Under the pieces are notes generated by a model. The model was given only the letters and a program-made list of their open reading frames with translations, had not been told where the DNA came from and made no database searches. A DNA stretch of 64,000 bases from Elgaria multicarinata webbii (Eukaryota; Chordata; Lepidosauria; Squamata; Anguidae), in contig NC_086183.1 in NCBI RefSeq assembly GCF_023053635.1, positions 34,267,501 through 34,331,500 on the forward strand, in the 5' to 3' direction. Each line of letters starts with the position of its first letter. Positions within the stretch are counted from its first letter, which is position 1. The position numbers and the translations under genes are program-made. This document shows positions 58,001-64,000 of this stretch, piece after piece.

Positions 58001-61000
58001 ACTGGACCTTCTGCACGTAAAGCAGGCATTCTGCCCAATTATACTTTATTGGGGGAGGTGATGTAAATCAACGTGGAGGGGTTACAAATTCTATACAGCC
58101 TTCCCTCACCAGGTTCCGGCCAGATGCGTTGGACTACAAAGCCCATAAACCCCAGCTAGCACAGAGAGACTGAAAGAACTGGGCATGTTTAGCTGGAGAA
58201 GAGAAGATGGAGGGGAGACAGCACTCTTCAAATACATGAAAGGTTGTCACACAGAGGAGGGCCAGGATCTCTTCTCGATCCTCCCAGAGTGCAGGACACG
58301 GAATAACAGGCTCAAGTTACAGGAAGCCAGATTCCGGCTGGACATCAGGAAAAACTTCCTGACTGTTCGAGCAGTACGACAGTGGAACCAGCTACCTAGG
58401 GAGGTTGTGGGCTCTCCCACACTAGAGGCCTTCAAGAGGCAGCTGGACAACCATCTGTCGGAGATGCTTTAGGGTGGATTCCTGCACTGAGCAGGGGGTT
58501 GGACTTGATGGCCTTGTAGGCCCCTTCCAACTCTGCTATTCTATGATTCTATGAGTACACAAGGCTAAGTACTGTCCCCAATCCCCGGTATACAGTACTA
58601 AGCAAGATGGACCATAGTACTCAATACTAGTACACAATACTAGGTGAGATGGACCATAGCGGAACAGCTGGGGGTGATGAGCACTGTAGTCCTAACACAT
58701 CGGGAGGGAACCTGGTTGGGGAATGTTTAGATTTCCTTTTGCCTTGTTATTTGATGCTTGAGATGCTGCCAGTCAGAGCAGACAATATAGGGTGGGATGG
58801 ATGACCTTACAGAATAACAGGACTTTAATGTCTATGAATAACATGTAATTTTAACCATTTTGTTTTGAGAAATGAACGCTGATGATTCGGGAAAGGGGTG
58901 TCGTGTATGCCTGATTGAGAAGGCTACCTGGACCCCCCTCCCCACACCCATCCATAGGGCCATGGGGCAGTTGAGGCCATGAGAAATTGCACGCGTCAGA
59001 GGACGCGATGGGAACGGTCGGTGGTGATCGTAGCAGCGGGAGAAGGGAAGCGGGTCGGTTTGTGTTGTCTTCAAGAACAGGCTGGAGCAGAGACCAGTGG
59101 CGCTAGGCTTCAGCTGCCTTCAATCCCACCCGGAGATGCTGGGGGGTGGTTTCCGCATGAATCCCATCTCTGTTTATCGACAGGCGGTGGACAGATACAG
59201 CGCCAGCCCGTCGCAAGAGCTGCTGGGCAGGATGAGCCCCGTCTCCACCTCGTTGCACCAGCTCCCTCGAAAGAACACTTCCTGGGAGGCCGCGGACAGC
59301 TGCCACAGCTCCTCCTTCGGCGAGGGCTCGCCCAGTTTCTCCCACGGCTCACCGTTTAGCTCCTCGCCTGGTCAGCTCCTCACAAGCATGTCCCCGCTGG
59401 GCCGCCCCACCTCGCCACGGCCTTCTTTCTTCCTGCAGTCCGACCTGGATCGGGCCCCAGCCTCCAGGCCCAAGGTGCTGCCCGTCCCTTACGAGATGCA
59501 GCCCAGCCCCACAGCCCACACGGGCTCCCCTCGCTCCCTCCGGCCTTCCGGCTCCATGGAACGCCAGTACGAATACAAGCCCTTCGCTGGACCTGCGGTG
59601 GGGCGAGCTAGCTCTCCGCGGCTGCTCCCGGAAGGCCCCATGGCGCCGGCGTTCTTCCCGGACCGAGGGCCCTCACCACGGCCTCCTCTGCCACCGCCGT
59701 ACGAGAGCCACAGCCTGTATCCCTCCGCGCCCAGCAACTTTGCACCGTTCCGGGCTCAAGGTAAAAGTCAGCTGGGACTTGGGGGCGCAGGGCGTGGGGG
59801 GCTTGGAGCATTCTCCGGTATTAACAAAGTCTGGTGAGAAAAACAACATCCACAAGAATAAAAGATGGTCCCTAAAATTAAATTTGCAGATGACGCAAAA
59901 TTGGGTGGGATAACTAATACCCTGGAAGACAGAAACAAACTTCAAAGTGATCTTGATATGCTGGAGTGCTGGGCTGAAAACAACAGAATGAAATTTAATA
60001 GGCATAAATGCCGAATTCTACATCTAGGAAATAGAAACCAAAGGCACAGTTACAAGATGGGGAATACTTGGCTCAGCAATGCTACAAATGAGAAGGATCT
60101 TGGCATTGTTGTAGATCACAAGCTGAATATGAGCCAACAGTGCAATATGGCTGCAAGAAAGGCAAATGCTATTTTGGGCTGCATTAATAGAAGTATAGCT
60201 TCCAAATCACGTGAGGTCCTGGTTCCTCTCTATTCGGCCCTGGTTAGGCCTCATCTAGAGTATTGCGTCCAGTTCTGGGCTCCACAATTCAAGAAGGACG
60301 CAGACAAGCTGGAGTGTGTTCAGAGGAGGGCAACCAGGATGATCAGGGGTCTGGAAACAAAGCCCTATGGAGAGAGACTGAAAGAACTGGGCATGTTTAG
60401 CCTGGAGAAGAGAAGATGGAGGGGAGACAGGATAGCACTCTTCAAATACTTAAAAGGTTGTCACACAGAGGAGGGCCAGGATCTCTTCTTGATCCTCCCA
60501 GAGTGCAGGACACGGAATAACGGGCTGTAGTTAAAGGAAGCCAGATTCCAGCTGGACATCAGGAAAAACTTCCTGACTGCTAGAGCAGTACGACAATGGA
60601 ACCAGTTCCCTAGGGAGGTGGTGGGCTCTCCCACACTGGAGGCATTGAAGAGGCAGCTGGACCACCACCTGTCAGGGATGCTTTAGGGTGGATTCCTGCC
60701 TTGAGCAGGGAGTTGGACTCGATGGCCTTGTAGGCCCCTTCCAACTCTGCTATTCTATGATTCTATGATTCTAATTAAAAAATGGTACTGGACACCAGTC
60801 AGACTGGCACAAATTAACAAGACTTTGACACCCTCATGCTGGAGAGGGTGTAAGGAAAATGGAACTCAAGTACATATGTGGTGGGATTGTGGGAAAGTAA
60901 GGAATTTTTGGGACAGGGTCTTCAGGGAAATGGAGAAAATTACGGATCAAAAATATATATATATAAAAAGCCAGAATTGGCATTATTGAATATTTTTGCG

Positions 61001-63732
61001 AAACAAAATAAAGAGATAAAAGAAAAACCTCTAATACGTTACATGCTGACAGCTGCAAGACAATTAATAGCAAGCAATTGGAAAACTGCAAAGGTGCTGA
61101 AAGTAGCTATTTCGAAAAGGAAAAATTGGGAAATAGCAATTAGTGAAAAATTGACACAGAAATTACAAGTACAAAGAGGAGTAAAACAAAAAGATAACTC
61201 TAAGAGAGATTGGCAAAAATATATCGAATATATGAAGAAAGAAACAAATAGAACAACTCTGGCAGAGGCTTATAGGATGCTCTGGGACTTATAAAAAACA
61301 AGTAAGAGTTTAGGAAAATAACAAAGGAAGAGATAAATAGAAGTGATATAACATGCCAGAAGAAGAGATGGAAAAATCTGTGAAAAAGTCTTCCACGTCT
61401 GGGTGGGTGGGAGGGAATCCCAAGGGACAGAAGAGGTAAAAAAGAGGTCAAAGAAGTTAAAACTCGAAATGAAAAGTAATTATGTTTATAAATTTAGGAG
61501 GAGAAAAAGGTTACTGTATAATAACATGGACCTATTTATGAATATTTGTTTAAATGTATATATTGGAAAAATAAATAAAGCAATTTAACCCCCCCCCCAA
61601 AAAAAAACCCAAAGTCAGGCGAGGAATGAATGAACCCTGTTATACAGCACCTTTCTTGTGCAAGAGGGCACATCTCTGGCTTTGTTGATGTGTTTAGAAC
61701 AAGTATTCAAGAGGGTAATAATGACTGAGGAAGGCTCTCGATCAATCCAGGGTACAGAAAGGGGAGTCCGCTAAGCAGGTCTCAGCCAATGGGGCGCGTC
61801 TGCTGCAGTTTTGCAAGAGTACAGAAACGCGGCGGGAAAATGCATTGGACTCGGAACGCGGTTTCCTAAGACGTATAAGCTTTAAAACCTCAAGTTCCTG
61901 GCTCTTATGAGACATGCTTAAAAGGGTGTTGTCAATTCTTGGGTAGATGCCAGAAGCCAGCGGCACTGCTCAACACGGAGGCTGGTGGAGTGGGCGCTTT
62001 GCTTCAGTGCCAGGCTCACGTCTTTTTTGCACCACCCCGTGGGAAACAAAATCAGTAATGTAAACTGGCAAACAGGGATGCAAAACGAGAGCAAACCCTG
62101 CAGAATTTTCAAATCTGTGCAGTTCATCCCAGTTGTTGAACCGGGGTCCCCAGCACGGCGTCCACCGGGGCTGCAACATCCACAGGCACCCCGGTGGTGC
62201 CTGTGAAGGGGTCCCCAGTGTGGCACCCACGGGTATCCGCAATAACTTCCCCCCATTTTTAAAGATGTGTACATGGATTTGTATACATCGCTAGCAATGA
62301 TTCATATGAAATGCAGACAGCTTCCTAGCAATTATACATTAGCTTCCACAAAAGCAGGCCCAATATCTAAATAAGTATTCATTTGAAGGTTACATCAATA
62401 GGCCACCTGTTAAAATATTGAAAGCATTGTAAGGTCCTCAGTCTGTTGCATTATAGTAGGTGTTTATCCTTCCTATATTGTAATATCAATCTTCTAGCAA
62501 TCAAAAGGGTGCTGAGAATCCATTTATGCTGACTATTTGTTAATTTCCATGGAGCAGGTAAATGATGTAAAGGAATGTGTACATAAATGAATATTAAAGA
62601 CTGTTCCAGTTTAAAATTCATCTGTGTAATTGCCTCCTCCCAAAAAGAAACAACTACTGGACGTTGCCAGAACAGACGTTTAAAAGAAGCATTCGCTGTG
62701 TTGCACCACTAGCAATTAGCTGAATTAGACAATCCCTTATTAAAGAGACGTTTCCAAAAGGTTTTGCTGAATAAGACGCAGCCTGTGATCCATAGACACA
62801 AAAAGTAGCAACTCTGAGTAGGCATTTTGTGGTGATGCCCACAGGTCCGAAAAGGTTGGGAGTCCCTGTTGTAGAACTTATCCCTTCCTGTTGTTGCAGA
62901 ACTGGCATTGCAGAATTTCGTGGTGTCTTTCCTTTCCTTTCCTTTCCTGTTTGTTTGTTTAGTGTAGCGAGCACATGGCTTTGATATTGACTTTGTCGCT
63001 TGTAAAGCACGCACGCTCCACACCCCTCTGGGCTTTATTTTATTAATTTCAGCTTTTATCCTGCTTTTAAACAGAACAGCAATAAACATGATAAAAGGCT
63101 ACAAATAAAAAGCCGGGGGAAGGACAACACTAAAATACCATAAAATAACTGCTATCATCCATTAAAAGCCTGGGCGAATATAAAGGCCTTGGCCTAAAAC
63201 AGCCTTCCCCAACCTGGTGCCCTATAGATCTGTTGGACTACAACTCCTATCAGCCCCAGTTGGCATGGGAAGTTTGGGGAAGGCTGTGCTACACATAAGC
63301 AGAGCCCTGCTAGATTCCATCAAGGGGGGCATCTAGTGAACGTCCTTTCTCCCCCAGTGGCCAACCCAGTCCACCAGCCAGGCACGGAGGCCAAAAGCGG
63401 TCTCCTTGCTTGTTCTGCAGTAACTGGAAGTCTGAGATATGTGGCAAATAGACATGCTAATAGCTTCCCTCCATGCATTTGTCAAATCCCCTATAAGAAC
63501 GTAAACGTTTGCTGGGCAAGTGGGCTCTGGGTGCCACCACTGAGAAGCCGCTTTCCTCAGTTGCCTCCGGCTCTGACGTCCAGGCAAGGGAAAAGAGCCT
63601 CTAATGCGGATCTGGATGTTTTTCCTTCTACAGACGACCTGGTGATCCGGAGGAGGTCGCAGAAAGGATGGAATGAGTCTGACCTGGACGTGGCTTATGA
63701 AAAGAAGCCACCCCACTCCCTTGGCTATGAGA
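44440..63732 (+). CDS. PPP1R13L: PPP1R13L (iASPP), 5' part of gene; four coding exons in window
   Basis: Inhibitory member of the ASPP family, which binds p53-family proteins and protein phosphatase 1 through C-terminal ankyrin repeats and an SH3 domain. Coding exons here are 54617-54668, 57635-57765, 59184-59760 and 63634-63732, phase-consistent, encoding the first 286 residues. The N-terminus [20 protein letters not shown] followed by [20 protein letters not shown] is nearly that of human iASPP. The middle is Pro/Ser-rich with repeated SPRP motifs, and the last exon has DDLVIRRR...[15 protein letters not shown], again matching iASPP and not ASPP1 or ASPP2. The ATG context ACCATGG is strong. 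Human iASPP is about 828 residues, so the ankyrin-SH3 half lies to the right. The upstream boundary is the CpG island and is approximate. Confidence 0.93.
44640..44902 (+). other. PPP1R13L: Candidate non-coding first exon of PPP1R13L
   Basis: A consensus donor CAG/GTAAGG lies at 44902/44903 inside the island. Splicing from it to the acceptor TTCCTAG before 54550 would place a 5'UTR in front of the ATG. The left end is a guess. A second donor-like site, GAG/GTCAGT near 45381, is an alternative. Confidence 0.4.
45176..45199. repeat. (CCGGGG)4 hexanucleotide repeat in promoter
   Basis: Four perfect GGGGCC-type units within the PPP1R13L island. Confidence 0.9.
46231..49386 (+). other. PPP1R13L intron 1, left part
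   Basis: No other gene seen. A MIR-like fragment lies at about 47355-47500 (CAACAATCCTGTAAGGTAGA) beside a short (CA)n. A MITE arm lies at 48418-48490. A (GT)n lies at 48728 and a (TC)n at 49011-49040. Confidence 0.5.
49387..49516. mobile_element. Near-perfect palindromic hAT-type MITE with 8 bp target duplication
   Basis: Starts CAGCCTTCCTCAACCTGG and ends CCAGGTTGAGGAAGGCTG. The two roughly 63 bp arms differ at only a few sites. TTCCGGTG flanks both sides (49379-49386, 49517-49524). This copy defines the family. Confidence 0.9.
49525..53087 (+). other. PPP1R13L intron 1, right part
   Basis: A short repeat at 49850-49905 matches 20510. Worn LINE tails lie at about 52640-52760. AT-rich DNA spans 52370-52500. 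No coding exon is supported. Confidence 0.45.
53088..53290 (+). mobile_element. CR1 3' fragment
   Basis: CTGACTGTTAGAGCAGTACG ... GGGGTTGGACTCGATGGCCT ... ATTCTATGATTCTATG. Confidence 0.9.
53291..54549 (+). other. Last part of PPP1R13L intron 1
   Basis: Mostly unique. A LINE-like piece lies near 53430 (GTCCCTGCCCCTAGGAGTTT). No exon is supported before the acceptor. Confidence 0.4.
54550..54668 (+). CDS. PPP1R13L: PPP1R13L exon 2 with start codon
   Basis: The acceptor is ATCTTCCTAG. About 67 nt of 5'UTR precede the ATG at 54617. Coding reads [17 protein letters not shown] plus T of a serine codon, then donor GTGAGT. Human iASPP starts MDSEAFQSARDFLDMNFQS with the same junction. Confidence 0.88.
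54669..57052 (+). other. PPP1R13L intron 2
   Basis: No second gene recognised. Poly-G tracts lie near 55066 and 55545. GAGG-rich tracts lie near 55215. Confidence 0.45.
57070..57445 (+). mobile_element. L1 LINE 3' fragment with target duplications
   Basis: The frame reads [20 protein letters not shown] ... [10 protein letters not shown], an L1-type ORF2 C-terminus, then 3'UTR and poly(A). The 17 bp flanks 57053-57069 and 57446-57462 (AGATTGCC[A/G]AAGAAGTT) are the target duplication. Confidence 0.88.
57635..57765 (+). CDS. PPP1R13L: PPP1R13L exon 3, conserved KHMDLKQ helix
   Basis: The acceptor is CCCCACAG after a CT-rich tract; the donor is AAG/GTACGG. It encodes [19 protein letters not shown] and [13 protein letters not shown], the most conserved N-terminal block of iASPP, a predicted helix or short coiled coil. 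A CR1 tail begins about 20 nt after the donor. Confidence 0.93.
57785..57857 (+). mobile_element. CR1 3' tail next to the exon 3 donor
   Basis: GGGGTTGGACTAGATGGCCT, then three ATTCTATG repeats, starting 20 nt after the donor. Confidence 0.9.
58096..58157. mobile_element. Half of a palindromic MITE
   Basis: CAGCCTTCCCTCACCAGGTT then GATGCGTTGGACTACAAAGC. The other half is missing and CR1 sequence follows directly. Confidence 0.6.
58158..58553 (+). mobile_element. CR1 LINE, 3' part
   Basis: CR1 ORF2 end ([20 protein letters not shown] ... [20 protein letters not shown]) and tail, with small deletions near the 5' end. Confidence 0.9.
59184..59760 (+). CDS. PPP1R13L: PPP1R13L exon 4, Pro/Ser-rich region
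   Basis: The acceptor is ATCGACAG and the donor CAAG/GTAAAA. The 577 nt encode 192 residues plus one base. It carries spaced SPRP-type motifs ([36 protein letters not shown]), as in human iASPP, where such sites are reported to be phosphorylated by cyclin-dependent kinase. It ends APFRAQ, matching human LRAQ before DDL. Confidence 0.92.
59855..60772 (+). mobile_element. CR1 LINE, longest copy
   Basis: The frame from [20 protein letters not shown] through [20 protein letters not shown] to the tail shows the second half of CR1 reverse transcriptase, including the catalytic FADD box. One premature stop lies near 60529. It sits in PPP1R13L intron 4. Confidence 0.93.
60773..61612 (+). mobile_element. 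L1 LINE 3' part
   Basis: [20 protein letters not shown] then [16 protein letters not shown], and later [17 protein letters not shown], are L1 ORF2 C-terminal motifs in two frames. It ends with AATAAA and a C/A-rich tail. The CR1 tail abuts its left end. Confidence 0.9.
62270..62830 (-). mobile_element. Diverged L1-like LINE fragment
   Basis: Minus-strand translation of about 62400-62740 gives [20 protein letters not shown] ... [20 protein letters not shown], an L1-clade ORF2 C-terminus, with at least two stops. Older than the plus-strand L1 pieces. Confidence 0.65.
63035..63175 (-). mobile_element. LINE tail, worn
   Basis: TTTATTTTATTAATTTCAGC, then TTTTATCCTGCTTTTAAACA, resembles the reversed L2-like tail. 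Confidence 0.4.
63200..63286. mobile_element. Short palindromic hAT-type MITE
   Basis: CAGCCTTCCCCAACCTGGTG ... TTTGGGGAAGGCTG: family ends present, internal part deleted. Confidence 0.7.
63634..63732 (+). CDS. PPP1R13L: PPP1R13L exon 5
   Basis: The acceptor is CCTTCTACAG and the donor GTGAGT. It completes an Asp codon from exon 4 and encodes [20 protein letters not shown] then [13 protein letters not shown]. Human iASPP has [20 protein letters not shown] here. The exon ends in phase 1 and the gene continues beyond the window. Confidence 0.93.
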
Positions 63733-64000
63733 GTGAGTGTTGACGGGCACAGGCGGGGCAAGGCGGAGGGAAGGAACAGGAGGGAGGCAGAGGTGGCTGA
63801 GCTTGCCCAGGTTCTCAGATTGGCCACGGAAGACCTGTTTACGTGGCTGCCAGATCTAGGAGGTCGGTGGGTGCAAGAGAGAGAGAGGCCACCCTAAATG
63901 TGAGTTTTAGGAACTCGCAGCTTTCAAAATGCCGTTTAGCCTGCTCTCTTTACGAAGTGTATCGTGTGTTTGATTCTTTTAACATTTTGCCTTTAAACTG
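63733..64000 (+). other. PPP1R13L intron 5, cut by the window edge
   Basis: Intronic sequence after the donor GTGAGT. Nothing else recognised. Confidence 0.6.

Noticed and set aside
54617-63732. Identity as PPP1R13B or TP53BP2
   Set aside because: Those begin with a ubiquitin-like domain and a long coiled coil. Here the start goes straight into the KHMDLKQ block and SPRP-rich region of iASPP.

Overview
The window is vertebrate nuclear DNA, most probably from a squamate reptile. Both genes have GT-AG introns and CpG-island starts. The filler is CR1 LINEs with ATTCTATG-type tails, L2-like LINE tails that share a CCGCCC/GGGCGG palindrome, L1 fragments, tRNA-derived SINEs, palindromic hAT-type MITEs, and many microsatellites. 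I recognise this mix as squamate from memory; no search was run. The species is not resolved.

Layout. From 1 to about 33 kb I find no protein-coding gene, only repeats plus two orphan CpG islands. One (about 9.3-10.3 kb) has an RFX X-box palindrome and minisatellites. The other (about 16.8-19.4 kb) has MEF2-type and AP-1 sites. From 33.7 to 42.9 kb on the + strand lies a complete seven-exon VEGF-family gene of the placental growth factor (PGF) type. Its exon lengths (66, 31, 197, 80, 30, 63 and 109 coding nt) follow the VEGF/PGF pattern, and they encode 191 residues with all eight cystine-knot cysteines. From about 44.5 kb to the right edge on the + strand lies the 5' part of PPP1R13L (iASPP): a CpG-island promoter, a probable non-coding first exon, a 9.6 kb repeat-laden first intron, and four coding exons (286 codons) ending in an intron. 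The ankyrin-SH3 end lies beyond the window.

Main point. In human, PGF sits near FOS on chromosome 14, VEGFB near FOSL1 on chromosome 11, and PPP1R13L beside ERCC1 and FOSB on chromosome 19, where no VEGF-family gene is found. A PGF-type gene directly upstream of PPP1R13L therefore looks like the otherwise missing FOSB-linked member of this paralogy group. Its signal peptide, core and tail also resemble snake-venom VEGF-F, so it is a candidate for the ordinary body-expressed relative of that toxin family. The two genes share strand and neighbourhood; nothing suggests they act in one pathway.

Mobile elements give several clean structures: a solo LTR caught in an apparently exact 506 bp tandem duplication, two CR1 copies sharing the same extra 3' flank, hAT-type elements with 8 bp target duplications, and an L1 tail with 17 bp target duplications.
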